A stretch of DNA of 64,000 nt from Opitutales bacterium (GCA_015061945.1 SUVP01000004.1:244094-308093), one strand, 5' to 3'. Shown: positions 44,870 to 55,089, numbered from the stretch's first letter. Notes: generated by a model not told the origin, from the sequence alone. Made by a program: numbers and translations.

Positions 44870-46507
44870 TTACTTTCTTTTGCGATACACTGCCAAGCCG
44901 AGTGCCAACGCTCCTAAAATCATCGCCCATTCTGCTGGCTCTGGAACTGCTGAATTGATTGCAGAAAGCCAACCATTGTTGATGTAAAGATTATCAACTT
45001 TTACATATTCGCCATCTACATTGTAATATGCGTCAAAGAAATCATTTGGGCTTGTAATATCATCATTCAAAACAAAAACGCGATTTTCTTCAAAGTTATA
45101 AATTATGTGTTTCCCTGTTGAAATTGTACCAAATTCGGCTGTCAATGTATCGGTTGCATCTTCGCCAAGGTAGTATTTTATACCTATTGTGTGTGCTACA
45201 ATCTTTTTAAATTCTTGTGATTCGTTAATTCTGAAAATTACATTTGTAGCTTTATCCACTGATACAAGCTGTACTGCATCGCCATTTGAATTTGTGATAG
45301 CATTTTTCTTGTTCAATACAAATTCGCCATTTTTCAAAGTAATAGCACTACCAGCATCACTCTTTCCATCAACGTAGAAATTTGCACCTTCGTTAATTGT
45401 AATTGTTGCCCACTTTGCATCGCTTGCATCTGTAGAACCTGCTTCAACAGCCAAAACACCTTTTGTTAAGAATGTGCCATCAACAGTGAAATCTCTTGCT
45501 ATTTTTGTTCCACCTGTCGATGTTTGTTTTACAATACCCCCTGTCTTAATTATCGTGTTTGCAAAAGTTGTCGCACTTTGTGTTTCAAATTGACCACTTA
45601 CGGTTAAATCGGAACCATTTTGGTGTTCAAACTTTTTTGTGGTAATTACTGCATTATCGTTAACAGTTAAGACAGCATTCATATCTAATGTGCCTGCAAT
45701 ATTAACAGTAGCTTTACTTGTAGCACCAGCTTTACCAAATCTCGAACCTTTGTCTATTACAAGTTTTGATGTTTCGTCAACTGTGAGTGTTCCTGATTCA
45801 AAAGCAAGTGTCTTTTTGATGTTCATTGTTGAACCATTTACAAGCGAAATAGTTGGGGTTGTTTCACCATCACCTACACGCAAATTTGCATCGAATGTCA
45901 CTGTCGAACCATCAATGTTGAACGCTGTATTTCTGTAGATATAAATTGGGAACTTAGTTCCACCGCCATTTTCTGCAGTTGTAACAAATTCTGTATCTGT
46001 ATTTATGTTAACATTTATAGTTTGACCATCGCCATTGAACATAAGGCTTGTCGTATTTGAGCCTAAATCAAAATATGCGACAGGTGCAACTGCGCCTTCT
46101 TCTTGTGAAGGAGTTGCTGAATTTGATACTGTCAATGTTCCAGCTTGATAATAAAAGCGTTTGAGCGACTCATTTTTAATAATAGTCTTCTTACCCGATT
46201 CTGTCGCAATATCAAAAGTGTAATTCCCTCTGAAATACCATTCTTTTGCTGGATTAGTGGATAAAACACCTTCTGCTTCGCCAGGAACTTGCAAGCCAGC
46301 ACCTTTCAAAGTGATACTACTAACGTCATACGACTCTGTATCTTCACCAATTGTTGGACTACCCGACGAGAGCGTGTAATACAAATTATAATCTTTTTTT
46401 GAGCCTGTTAATGTTGCAGTTTCAGTCTTTATAACAACATCTTCAGCGTACACTGATGCCACTGAAAGCCCTAAAATTGTAGAGATATAGAGTAATTGCT
46501 TTTTCAT
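44870..46507 (-). CDS. PEP-CTERM surface protein with autotransporter-like repeats
   Basis: 545 residues from the ATG at 46507 (signal peptide LLYISTILGLSVASVYA). The middle is a long beta-helix-like series of Thr/Asn/Val strands with phrases such as VNGSTMNIKKTLAFESGTLT and INEGANFYVDG, typical of adhesin passenger parts. The C-terminus has the sorting tail VPEPAEWAMILGALALGLA then YRKRK. Such proteins are cut and anchored or released at the surface by an exosortase, which is not in the window. A terminator pair follows. Confidence 0.85.
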   Translation of the reverse strand: MKKQLLYISTILGLSVASVYAEDVVIKTETATLTGSKKDYNLYYTLSSGSPTIGEDTESYDVSSITLKGAGLQVPGEAEGVLSTNPAKEWYFRGNYTFDIATESGKKTIIKNESLKRFYYQAGTLTVSNSATPSQEEGAVAPVAYFDLGSNTTSLMFNGDGQTINVNINTDTEFVTTAENGGGTKFPIYIYRNTAFNIDGSTVTFDANLRVGDGETTPTISLVNGSTMNIKKTLAFESGTLTVDETSKLVIDKGSRFGKAGATSKATVNIAGTLDMNAVLTVNDNAVITTKKFEHQNGSDLTVSGQFETQSATTFANTIIKTGGIVKQTSTGGTKIARDFTVDGTFLTKGVLAVEAGSTDASDAKWATITINEGANFYVDGKSDAGSAITLKNGEFVLNKKNAITNSNGDAVQLVSVDKATNVIFRINESQEFKKIVAHTIGIKYYLGEDATDTLTAEFGTISTGKHIIYNFEENRVFVLNDDITSPNDFFDAYYNVDGEYVKVDNLYINNGWLSAINSAVPEPAEWAMILGALALGLAVYRKRK

Positions 46508-46679
46508 AAATATCCTTTTATAAAGTAAGTAAATATATTCATAAATCAAAACGCAGAATAATGTCAAAGCAAAAAATACTATTTATTTTTCCTTAAACCA
46601 CTTATCTAAACTATTAAAAATTACAAACGCTTTTAATTTTTTGAATAATTTACTGCGATAAACCTACACCATAAAACAA

Positions 46680-46708
46680 CAAAAACCCACCATTTTGGGT
46701 GGGTTTTT
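46680..46708. terminator. Bidirectional terminator between the PEP-CTERM genes
   Basis: AAAAACCCACC-atttt-GGGTGGGTTTTT. On the minus strand it ends the upstream PEP-CTERM gene, so the two PEP-CTERM genes are separate transcripts. Confidence 0.85.
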
Positions 46709-46728
46709 GTTCAATAGTTTAATCCTGC

Positions 46729-48447
46729 TTATTTTCTACGGCGGTACACTGCCAAGCCGAGTGCCAACGCTCCTAAAATCATCGCCCATTCTGCTGGCTC
46801 TGGAACTGCAAGAGCAATCCAGCCATTTGAGAGTGTTGCATTGCCGAGTAAAGTCCCGTTATCATCATAAAGTTTTACATATTTTTCAATACCAGCCAAA
46901 ACACTGCTTTCTTTTCCAGAAACTTTAATTGTTTCTTCTTTAAAATTGTGGATACGCAATTCGCCATCACCAGCACCGTCGACCGCCCAACTCGTTACGA
47001 CAGCAGTCAATTCGAGCATCACATCGTCAGACATATAGAGATTCAGAATTGAATTATTTACATAGAATGAGTTTAATTTTTGGTCTGCTTGAACGTAGAT
47101 ATTTGCAACTTCTGCAGTATTCATAGTTGCAATTTTCAAGTAATACAAATCGCCCATTGATGTGCAATTTTCTGCATTCAAATATACGTTTGAATTTTTA
47201 TAAAGAATCAATCTACCATTTTTTGCATTTGAAGCGGGGGCGTTGACAGTAAGCTTTGCACCTTCGTTGATAGTCAGTGTTGCATTTTCGTATACTTCTA
47301 CTTTGCCATCTACAGACCAATCTGCTCCAGAGTTAAGGGTCAATGAATTAGTAATTCTGACGCCTTTATCGGTTGCCAACGACTGTTCAAAATCGCACGA
47401 TGTTGTCAAAGCAGAATTTATAGTAAGACGCGAATCGTTATTATAGGTAAATTTTCCCGTATAGTTGAGCTTTGAATTTGCTGAATCAGAATATGCACCA
47501 TTAAGAGTGATATCACCACCAATCGACAGATTTGCTGTGTCTTTCAAAGTCAATGCACCGAGTGTTACGCCTGAATTGATTTGTGTTTCGTTCCCAATTA
47601 CCAATGCAACATTACTACCTGTTGTAAGGTTGTTGATTGTTGTTTTGAGTGCAGTTGATGTTGTTTCAAACGATGCGTTATCGCCAAGTTTCAATGTTCC
47701 ATTTACAGTGAACGATACATCTGTCCCGACAAGGTTTTTCGCCCCTTTCAAATAAAGAGTCGAACCTTCGGCAACGTTGATAGTAGGGCTAGTTTTAGTT
47801 TCATCACCTCCTGGGGCATAAGCATATTTTGTTCCACCTTCGATTGTAAGTGTCGCATTATTGCTAACATTCAAACGTGATCTTCTTTCGAAAGCAACCA
47901 TATACTCTTCGCTATAATTTTCTGCAGTAGTACCGATTGTTGTATCAGCTTGGATATCAAAACCAGGTGTTTGTGCACTTGCAGATTTCCCACCTGTATT
48001 TACCCAATACGATGCACCCAAATCGATAAATGCCGACGGCGAACCACCAGTTGAATCAGCTTTTACCGATATAAAACTTGTTTGGTTGTAAATATATGCC
48101 GATGTTTCGTTTGTGATTATAGTTTGCTCACCTTTTGTTGCATCGAGAGTAAAGTAGAATTCACCAAGCAAATTCCAGTTTACTGGGTTTGTTGATGTCA
48201 TTTCATCTACAGTATAGCCTGCACCTTTGAATGTTAAGCTAATTGGGGTGTGATCTTTACCAGAAACATTACCCATGCGAGCACTACCACCTGCCGCTGC
48301 AGTATAGTAAATGTCAAACTCAGCAACTGTGTTTTGTGGAAATGGTTTAGTTTTATAGTCGCTTGCTTTATCAATAACATAGTCCATTTTTTCTGCAAAA
48401 GTAGACAATGTTGCGAGAGCAAAAATAGGGAGAATTAAATTTTTCAT
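46729..48447 (-). CDS. PEP-CTERM surface protein, second copy
   Basis: 572 residues. Signal peptide MKNLILPIFALATLSTFA. Beta-helix-like passenger (LTIEGGTKYAYAPGG, INEGAKLTVNAPASN) and tail VPEPAEWAMILGALALGLA then YRRRK. The bodies of the two proteins are only loosely alike, but their last 65 bp before the basic tail (44886-44950 and 46745-46809) are identical DNA. Probably cell-surface or extracellular matrix protein. Confidence 0.85.
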   Translation of the reverse strand: MKNLILPIFALATLSTFAEKMDYVIDKASDYKTKPFPQNTVAEFDIYYTAAAGGSARMGNVSGKDHTPISLTFKGAGYTVDEMTSTNPVNWNLLGEFYFTLDATKGEQTIITNETSAYIYNQTSFISVKADSTGGSPSAFIDLGASYWVNTGGKSASAQTPGFDIQADTTIGTTAENYSEEYMVAFERRSRLNVSNNATLTIEGGTKYAYAPGGDETKTSPTINVAEGSTLYLKGAKNLVGTDVSFTVNGTLKLGDNASFETTSTALKTTINNLTTGSNVALVIGNETQINSGVTLGALTLKDTANLSIGGDITLNGAYSDSANSKLNYTGKFTYNNDSRLTINSALTTSCDFEQSLATDKGVRITNSLTLNSGADWSVDGKVEVYENATLTINEGAKLTVNAPASNAKNGRLILYKNSNVYLNAENCTSMGDLYYLKIATMNTAEVANIYVQADQKLNSFYVNNSILNLYMSDDVMLELTAVVTSWAVDGAGDGELRIHNFKEETIKVSGKESSVLAGIEKYVKLYDDNGTLLGNATLSNGWIALAVPEPAEWAMILGALALGLAVYRRRK

Positions 48448-48524
48448 ATTCGTAAATAAATGTTAAAAACTAATAACCTGAATAACAAGACATTTACGAT
48501 TGTCAAATAAAATATTTAGCTACG

Positions 48525-50024
48525 CTATATATTTTTTTCAATCGAGTAGTGCGATACCCCAAGTTTATCGCATGCTTCGCGTAATTCTTCGACATCGTCG
48601 CTAATTACAAGCAATTTATCGCCTATTTGGAGTTCTGTTTCGCCTCTTGGAATAAAATATTGCGTATTGCGTTTAATCATTATCACGAGTGTTTTTGCGG
48701 GCAAATTCAAACTCATCATCGTATTACCTTCCGACAAAAGAGTTTCGGTTACATCGATTTCTGTCATTGCCGATTTAATTTCATCGGGCAATTCCACGCC
48801 AAAATCAGAGGGCTTTGTTTCGTCATCATACCCTACACCGAGACGTTTTGCCATAAATGCGACAGTCATACCTTGGATAATCAGCGACATAATCGAGATA
48901 AAAAATACGGCGTCGAAAATCAGCTTTGCGTCGGGAATTTTTGCCACAAGTGGATAAGTTGCAAAAATGATTGGAACAGCTCCACGCAATCCCACCCACG
49001 ATACATACGTTAAGCCCTTTTTAGAGTATGACTTAAATGGGAACAAACACATCAACACGCTAACTGGGCGACCTATTAAAATCATAAATGCCCCGACAAA
49101 TAATCCGAAGCCCGAAACTACAACTAAATCGCTGGGGTTCACGAGCAACCCGAGAGTCATAAACATCACAATTTGCCAAAGCCATGCGAAGCCGTCAAAG
49201 AATCGTGCAGTATTTTTGCGTTGAATAACACGAGAATTTCCAAAAATCAAACCAGCAATGTAAACTGCCAAATATCCATTTCCACCAACGCCATCAGTAC
49301 ACGAAAATATGAGGAACACGCACGCAACAACCATCACCGAGTAAAGCGATGTATTTGAAAATGATATTTTGTTTACAAACCAAACTGCCGAATACCCCAG
49401 CAAAATACCAAATGCCGAACCTAACAGAATCTGTTGCGTAAAAGTCATTATCGGCGATGTATCGCCTGTTGTTCCGCTGATGTACTGGATAAGCACAATC
49501 GTCAAGATATATGCCATGGGGTCATTACTTCCGCTCTCAAGCTCGAGAGTCGGACGCAAATTTTCTTGAAGTTTTAATCCTTTTGAACGGAGCAACGCAA
49601 ACACCGACGCTGAATCGGTTGAAGACATCACCGAAGCCATCAAGAGCGATTCAGGAAAGCCGAGATTAAAACCGAACAAATTGCCGACTCCCCAAATAAA
49701 TCCACCAGTTAGCAGTGCCGTTATGAGAACTCCGAATGTCGCAAGTACAAGACCTTGTCCTAAAACTGGGCGAATTTCTGAAAACTTGGTATCCATACCA
49801 CCCGAGAACAAAATTACGCTCAATGCCATCATACCGATGAATTGTGCGATTTTTGGGCTATCGAAAGCAAAGCCCAAACCTTCTGTACCGACAAACATCC
49901 CCACTAACAGAAAAAGCAACAATGACGGCACACCGAAACGTGAGCTCATTTTACCAGCGAGCAAGCCAAGTAAAATCATCAAAGAGCCGATAAACAAAAT
50001 GTTTTCAGGGGTGAATGTTCTCAT
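48525..50024 (-). CDS. nhaP2: Potassium/proton antiporter (NhaP2/CvrA-like)
   Basis: 499 residues. About 12 membrane segments; LLAGKMSSRFGVPSLLLFLLVG at the start and the ion-site region STDSASVFALLRSKGLKL followed by LESGSNDPMAYILT are typical of NhaP2. The soluble end (about 400-499) is a TrkA-C-like domain (QIGDKLLVISDDVEEL). It exports K+ in exchange for protons at the inner membrane. Lies opposite the esterase cluster with 114 bp between. Confidence 0.9.
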   Translation of the reverse strand: MRTFTPENILFIGSLMILLGLLAGKMSSRFGVPSLLLFLLVGMFVGTEGLGFAFDSPKIAQFIGMMALSVILFSGGMDTKFSEIRPVLGQGLVLATFGVLITALLTGGFIWGVGNLFGFNLGFPESLLMASVMSSTDSASVFALLRSKGLKLQENLRPTLELESGSNDPMAYILTIVLIQYISGTTGDTSPIMTFTQQILLGSAFGILLGYSAVWFVNKISFSNTSLYSVMVVACVFLIFSCTDGVGGNGYLAVYIAGLIFGNSRVIQRKNTARFFDGFAWLWQIVMFMTLGLLVNPSDLVVVSGFGLFVGAFMILIGRPVSVLMCLFPFKSYSKKGLTYVSWVGLRGAVPIIFATYPLVAKIPDAKLIFDAVFFISIMSLIIQGMTVAFMAKRLGVGYDDETKPSDFGVELPDEIKSAMTEIDVTETLLSEGNTMMSLNLPAKTLVIMIKRNTQYFIPRGETELQIGDKLLVISDDVEELREACDKLGVSHYSIEKNI

Positions 50025-50138
50025 CGTTTCTTACTATTGAGTTTCGGAAAATTTTTTTCAAACCTAATTTTATAATTTATACAATAAATCTATAAAAATT
50101 TATTTGATAAAAATCTGATTATCGATTTTATTTTCCGA

Positions 50139-50948
50139 ATGAAACAAATATTCCTTTTAATAATCTCTCTGTTTTTTACACTCTCTTGCTATGCGAAGAA
50201 AATCAGTATCGATGTCCCCAGTGCGTCGATGAATAAAAATCTTCCCATACATGTAATCACTCCTGATTCATACGATACCGATACAAACAAGCTCTACCCA
50301 TGTGTGTATTTATTGCACGGATACGGTGGAAGCAGAAATACTTGGCTTTATGTGAAGAAAGATCTTCAGGAAATATCATCGAAATACAACTTTGTATTTG
50401 TCATGCCCGATGTTGCCAAATCTTGGTATATCGATAGCCCCATAAACAAAAACTCCAAGTACGAAACTTACGTCACAAAAGAACTCGTTGAATATATCGA
50501 TAAAAATTTTAGAGTGATAAAAGATCGCACTGGTCGTGGAATAGCGGGCATTAGTATGGGTGGACATGGCGCAATATCGCTGGCATTTAAACATCCAGAA
50601 ACATACGGCGCATGTGCCTCGACAAGTGGCGCACTCAATATTGTCGACTTGGTTCACACAAAATTTCTCAACGATGTTATCGCAAAAGGCGATGTCGAAG
50701 AATTTAAGAAACATTCTGCTCTTTACCTCGCTGATAAGGTCGAAGCAGGTAAGTTAAAAATCCATATCGACTGTGGCTCCGAAGACTTCTTATTTAAAGA
50801 AAACAAGGCTATCCACAAAAAACTTTTACAACGTAAAATTCCACACAACTATTTTGTTTTCCCAGGGGCACACAAAGTGCCATACTGGAGAAACTCAATC
50901 AACTATATTATGATTTTCTTCGATCAATATTTTAAAGAAAAGAAATAG
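50139..50948 (+). CDS. Secreted CE1-like esterase, paralog 1
   Basis: 269 residues. Signal peptide ending SCYA. Alpha/beta hydrolase of the esterase D/CE1 group: oxyanion HGYGG, nucleophile Ser139 in GISMGG, Asp in DCGSEDFLF, His in PGAHKVPYW. CE1 members are feruloyl or acetylxylan esterases. It is the most distant of four paralogs in tandem and the first of the operon; 3 bp separate it from the next. Confidence 0.87.
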   Translation: MKQIFLLIISLFFTLSCYAKKISIDVPSASMNKNLPIHVITPDSYDTDTNKLYPCVYLLHGYGGSRNTWLYVKKDLQEISSKYNFVFVMPDVAKSWYIDSPINKNSKYETYVTKELVEYIDKNFRVIKDRTGRGIAGISMGGHGAISLAFKHPETYGACASTSGALNIVDLVHTKFLNDVIAKGDVEEFKKHSALYLADKVEAGKLKIHIDCGSEDFLFKENKAIHKKLLQRKIPHNYFVFPGAHKVPYWRNSINYIMIFFDQYFKEKK

Positions 50949-50951
50949 TTT

Positions 50952-51806
50952 ATGACACTATTAAAAGTATTTATCGCACTTGTTGTACTCGCATCTACAT
51001 CGCTTGCAGATGTACAAAAAAACAAAAAAGAACTTACGTTTCCCGAAAACGTAAAGCAGATAAAAATTCATAGTACATCGATGAAAAAAGACATCGATAC
51101 GATTGTCGTATTGCCCGAAAGCTACGAAAAAATCAAAGATAAACGCTATCCTGTAATTTATCTTTTACATGGCTTCGGTGGCAATCATACAACTTGGGCT
51201 TTTAAAACAAAACCAGAACTCCCAAAAATCGCATCAGAAAAAAACATCATATTTGTTTGTCCAAATGGAGAAAATTATTGGTATGCCGATATACCAACAA
51301 ATCCAGAAATTAAATACGAAACTTTTGTATCAAAAGAACTCGTCGAATATATCGACAAAACATATCGTACAATCGCCAACAAAAACGGCAGAGCTATCAC
51401 TGGCTTTAGTATGGGCGGACATGGTGCCATTTTGACATGCATAAAACATCAAGATATTTTTGGTGCGTGTGGCTCGATGAGTGGTGTACTCGACTTGCGT
51501 ATGTCGGTCAACAACGGGAAAATTAAAGTCTTTGGCGAGTATTCAAAAAATAAATCGCTATGGGACGATAATAGCGTACGAGCACAATTATATCGTCTCT
51601 ATAGACGCGATATGCCCGCTATGATTATCGATTGCGGGACAGAAGATAAACTTTTTAGAACAAACGAGAAATGTCACCAAGATATGATGGATATGCAACT
51701 CCCTCACGAGTATATTACTCGCCCAGGGAAGCATAACCACGCCTACTGGAATAACGCTGTTGACACTCATATTGCATTTTTCCTAAAACATTTCTCGAAA
51801 AAGTAA
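50952..51806 (+). CDS. Secreted CE1-like esterase, paralog 2
   Basis: 284 residues. Signal MTLLKVFIALVVLASTSLA. HGFGGNHTTW, nucleophile GFSMGGHGA, Asp in DCGTEDKLF, His in PGKHNHAYW. A longer insert before the Asp (NNGKIKVFGEYSKNKSLWDDN) sets it and the two following genes apart from paralog 1. Position and motifs suggest it acts on the same polysaccharide, perhaps on a different acyl group. Confidence 0.87.
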   Translation: MTLLKVFIALVVLASTSLADVQKNKKELTFPENVKQIKIHSTSMKKDIDTIVVLPESYEKIKDKRYPVIYLLHGFGGNHTTWAFKTKPELPKIASEKNIIFVCPNGENYWYADIPTNPEIKYETFVSKELVEYIDKTYRTIANKNGRAITGFSMGGHGAILTCIKHQDIFGACGSMSGVLDLRMSVNNGKIKVFGEYSKNKSLWDDNSVRAQLYRLYRRDMPAMIIDCGTEDKLFRTNEKCHQDMMDMQLPHEYITRPGKHNHAYWNNAVDTHIAFFLKHFSKK

Positions 51807-51827
51807 CTCTTAAATCGATAAACAAAA

Positions 51828-52673
51828 ATGAAGTTCATAAAACTAATCACATTTGTATTACTCGCATTTTCAGCGACAATTTTATCGGCACAACAAGTGT
51901 CGATTCCGTCAAACATCAAAGCGATAACAACACAAAGTGCATCGATGAATAAAGATGTTAACGTGTTTGTTGTCCTCCCCGAAGATTACGACAAAAATAA
52001 AGAAACACGCTACCCTGTAATTTATCTTTTGCACGGCTTTGGTGGTAATCACACAACTTGGGCAGTTAAAACAAAGCCAAATTTGGACAGACTCGCAACA
52101 AAACATCAAGTAATCTTTGTCTGTCCAGACGGTTCTACAAGCTGGTATTGGGACGCTCCAAATAATCCAGCATTCAAATACGAAACTTTTGTTTCTAAAG
52201 AATTGATTGAGTTTATCGACAAAAACTATCGCACAATCGCAACAAAACAATCTCGTGCTATCACTGGCTTTAGTATGGGCGGGCATGGTAGTCTTTGGCT
52301 TGCTTTTAGACACACAGATGTATTCGGCTCATGTGGTTCGATGAGTGGTGCTGTTGATATCCGTATATTTCCATTTGGATGGAAAATACCAGAATTACTC
52401 GGCGACTATGCAAACAATGAAGATACTTGGGACAAACACATGGTTATAAACCAACTCCACAAACTTAATCCACAAAACATGCCGTCTATTATCATCGATT
52501 GTGGGACAAAAGACTTCCTGTACAATGTCAATCAAGCCCTTCATAAAAAGATGCTTTATATGAGAATTCCACACGAGTACATCACTCGACCAGGAGGACA
52601 TACCCATGCCTACTGGAATAACGCTGTTGACTCTCATATCGCATTTTTCCTAAAACGCTTTGCACAAAAATAA
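51828..52673 (+). CDS. Secreted CE1-like esterase, paralog 3
   Basis: 281 residues. Signal MKFIKLITFVLLAFSATILSA. Nearly identical to paralog 4 in the first 130 residues (only a few changes), then the two differ around the active site: here TKQSRAITGFSMGGHGSLWL, RHTDVFG and IRIFPFGWKIPELLG. Catalytic motifs GFSMGG, DCGTKDFLY and PGGHTHAYW are intact. Confidence 0.88.
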   Translation: MKFIKLITFVLLAFSATILSAQQVSIPSNIKAITTQSASMNKDVNVFVVLPEDYDKNKETRYPVIYLLHGFGGNHTTWAVKTKPNLDRLATKHQVIFVCPDGSTSWYWDAPNNPAFKYETFVSKELIEFIDKNYRTIATKQSRAITGFSMGGHGSLWLAFRHTDVFGSCGSMSGAVDIRIFPFGWKIPELLGDYANNEDTWDKHMVINQLHKLNPQNMPSIIIDCGTKDFLYNVNQALHKKMLYMRIPHEYITRPGGHTHAYWNNAVDSHIAFFLKRFAQK

Positions 52674-52693
52674 TCCTTTAAATTGATAGAAAA

Positions 52694-53539
52694 ATGAAGC
52701 TCATAAAACTAATTACATTCGCATTAGCCGTATTTTCGGCGACAATTTTGTCGGCACAACAAGTGTCGATTCCGTCAAACATCAAAGCAATAACAGCGCA
52801 AAGTACATCGATGAATAAAGATGTTAACGTGTTTGTTGTCCTCCCCGAAGATTACGACAAAAATAAAGAAACACGCTACCCTGTAATTTATCTTTTGCAC
52901 GGCTTTGGCGGTAATCACACAACTTGGGCGGTTAAAACAAAACCAAATTTGGACAGACTCGCAACAAAACATCAAGTAATCTTTGTCTGCCCAGACGGTT
53001 CTACAAGCTGGTATTGGGACGCTCCAAATAATCCAGCATTTAAATACGAAACCTTTGTATCAAAAGAACTCATTGAATATATCGATAAAAATTATCGCAC
53101 TATCGCAAACAAAAACGGCAGAGCAATCACTGGTTTCAGCATGGGTGGGCACGGCGGACTTTGGCTCGGCTTCCGCCATCCAGATGTATTCGGCTCGTGC
53201 GGATCAATGAGTGGCGGTGTAGATATTCGCCCATTCCCACTCAGCTGGAAAATGGCAGAATCGCTCGGCGACTATGCGTCAAACGAAAGCGTATGGGATT
53301 CACACACAGTCATAAACCAGCTCCACAAACTTCATCCTAAAAATATGCCCTCAATTATTATCGATTGTGGAACAAGCGACTTCTTTTTTGAAGTAAACGA
53401 AGCCCTCCATAAAAAGATGCTTTATATGAGAATTCCACACGAATATATTACTCGCCCAGGGGCTCACACACACAAATATTGGAACAATGCAGTTGACACA
53501 CAAATCGCATTTTTCCTAAAACGATTTCAAAGAAATTAA
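52694..53539 (+). CDS. Secreted CE1-like esterase, paralog 4
   Basis: 281 residues. Signal MKLIKLITFALAVFSATILSA. The middle (KELIEYIDKNYRTIANKNGRAITGFSM in pieces) is closer to paralog 2 (TYRTIANKNGRAITGFSM) than to paralog 3, while the first half is that of paralog 3: another mosaic. Asp in DCGTSDFFF and His in PGAHTHKYW. Followed after 22 bp by the GH5-like gene. Confidence 0.88.
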   Translation: MKLIKLITFALAVFSATILSAQQVSIPSNIKAITAQSTSMNKDVNVFVVLPEDYDKNKETRYPVIYLLHGFGGNHTTWAVKTKPNLDRLATKHQVIFVCPDGSTSWYWDAPNNPAFKYETFVSKELIEYIDKNYRTIANKNGRAITGFSMGGHGGLWLGFRHPDVFGSCGSMSGGVDIRPFPLSWKMAESLGDYASNESVWDSHTVINQLHKLHPKNMPSIIIDCGTSDFFFEVNEALHKKMLYMRIPHEYITRPGAHTHKYWNNAVDTQIAFFLKRFQRN

Positions 53540-53561
53540 CAACTAACAAAACAACATTATT

Positions 53562-54665
53562 ATGAAAAAGAAAATCGCAACAATCCTCGCACTATGCGTC
53601 GCAACATCATTGTTTGCACGCGATAAGTGGACAGAACAACAAGCTAAATCATGGTACGACGCCCAGCCATTCTATGCAGGGGCAAACTTCATTCCATCAA
53701 ACGCAATCAATCAGATTGAAATGTGGAGCTCGGACACTTTCAGCCCTGATGTTATCGACCGCGAACTCGGTTGGGCATCGGCAATCGGCTTCAACGTTAT
53801 GCGTGTATATTTGAGCGACCTCGTATGGAAACACGAAGGCGAAAAATTCTTCAAGAATGTCGAAAAATACCTTGAAATCGCCGATAAGCACGGAATCAAA
53901 ACTTTGTTTGTAATTTTCGATAGTTGCTGGGACCCTGTCTCAAAATACGGCAAACAACCTGAACCAAAACTTTGCAAACATAATTCAGGCTGGGTAAAAT
54001 CGCCATCGCTCGATATCGTCAAGGATGAGTCGCAATGGGGATACCTCGAACAGTATGTAAAAGCGACAATCTCACGCTTTAAGGACGACCCTCGTATTAT
54101 CGGCTGGGATATCTATAACGAACCTGGAAATGTCGGCTATACCGTTATCGACGGCAACGAAAAAGGCGATTCAAAAGCATTCTACGGCACAAAGAAACTT
54201 CTCGAAAAAACATTCCAATGGGCAAGATGGGCAAACCCATCACAACCTATCACTGCAGGCGTTTGGGTTCACGACCAACATACAGTTGGCAAAGAATTCA
54301 ATGCGTTGCAATTGAATGAATCGGATATCATCACATTCCACTGCTATTCAAATCCACAAAAACTCAAAGCGCTAATTGCTCGCTTGAAAAAACTCAATCG
54401 CCCGATGATTTGCACAGAATATATGGCACGTCCAGATAGCAAATTCAATCCAAGTTTGGGCATTATGAAAGCTGAAAAAGTTGGTGCAATTAACTGGGGC
54501 TTGGTCAGTGGCAAGACACAAACAATATACTCGTGGAAATTTAATAAGATGGACGCAACACCTGATATGCTCAAAGTTTGGTTCCACGATATATTCTACG
54601 ATAGCGGAATTCCATATAACCAAGATGAAGTTGATTATATCAAGAAAATAATGGGCAAGAAATAA
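53562..54665 (+). CDS. Secreted GH5-like (clan GH-A) endoglycosidase
   Basis: 367 residues with signal peptide (KKIATILALCVATSLFA). TIM barrel with acid/base Glu187 in GWDIYNEPGN and nucleophile Glu286 in MICTEYMARP, the expected strand 4 and 7 positions. FNVMRVYLSDLVW and WARWANPSQPITAGVW are also typical. Similar proteins are labelled cellulase or 1,4-beta-xylanase; with four CE1-like esterases in front, a decorated xylan or similar hemicellulose is a fair guess. Last gene of the operon. Confidence 0.82.
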   Translation: MKKKIATILALCVATSLFARDKWTEQQAKSWYDAQPFYAGANFIPSNAINQIEMWSSDTFSPDVIDRELGWASAIGFNVMRVYLSDLVWKHEGEKFFKNVEKYLEIADKHGIKTLFVIFDSCWDPVSKYGKQPEPKLCKHNSGWVKSPSLDIVKDESQWGYLEQYVKATISRFKDDPRIIGWDIYNEPGNVGYTVIDGNEKGDSKAFYGTKKLLEKTFQWARWANPSQPITAGVWVHDQHTVGKEFNALQLNESDIITFHCYSNPQKLKALIARLKKLNRPMICTEYMARPDSKFNPSLGIMKAEKVGAINWGLVSGKTQTIYSWKFNKMDATPDMLKVWFHDIFYDSGIPYNQDEVDYIKKIMGKK

Positions 54666-54685
54666 TCGCCTATTTCATTGATTTA

Positions 54686-54719
54686 AAAGGGCTTGCCAAA
54701 ACCTCGACAAGCTCTTTTT
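54686..54719 (+). terminator. Intrinsic terminator of the esterase-GH5 operon
   Basis: GGGCTTG (54689-54695) pairs with CAAGCTC (54708-54714, one G-T pair), then TTTTTATTTTTT. Confidence 0.7.
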
Positions 54720-54795
54720 ATTTTTTTACAAAAAAATCGAAAAAAAGTCTTGCCAACGAGTAAAAAATACCTACAAATATGGGGCTTTAAAAATC

Positions 54796-54880
<85 letters not shown>

Positions 54881-54882
54881 AA

Positions 54883-54918
54883 AAAATCTAACACGAACCG
54901 TGTTAGATTTTTTTTGTT
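54883..54918. terminator. Terminator after tRNA-Leu
   Basis: Perfect 13-bp stem AAAATCTAACACG / CGTGTTAGATTTT (54883-54895, 54899-54911), loop AAC, T-run. Confidence 0.9.
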
Positions 54919-55089
54919 TTATAATAATCAATCCTTTTATTTATCAAGGTTTGCAGATTTTACACTGTCTAACGCAGGTTCGTAATAAGAGCCTTGTTAA
55001 AAGTCTCAAAAAGTCGATATTTGGTCGAAACTCGGCTAATTTTCTGGAAGAAGTGTTAGACACTTATCAGCAACTTACGTAATTTGGAA
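54919..55089. other. Gap that probably holds the left junction of the mobile element
   Basis: No gene is visible. It separates the tRNA from the end of a large serine recombinase gene, where an att junction usually sits. AAGTGT-tag-ACACTT (55051-55065) is an imperfect inverted repeat of the size expected in such sites. Without the other junction or an empty-site sequence this cannot be fixed. Confidence 0.35.
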
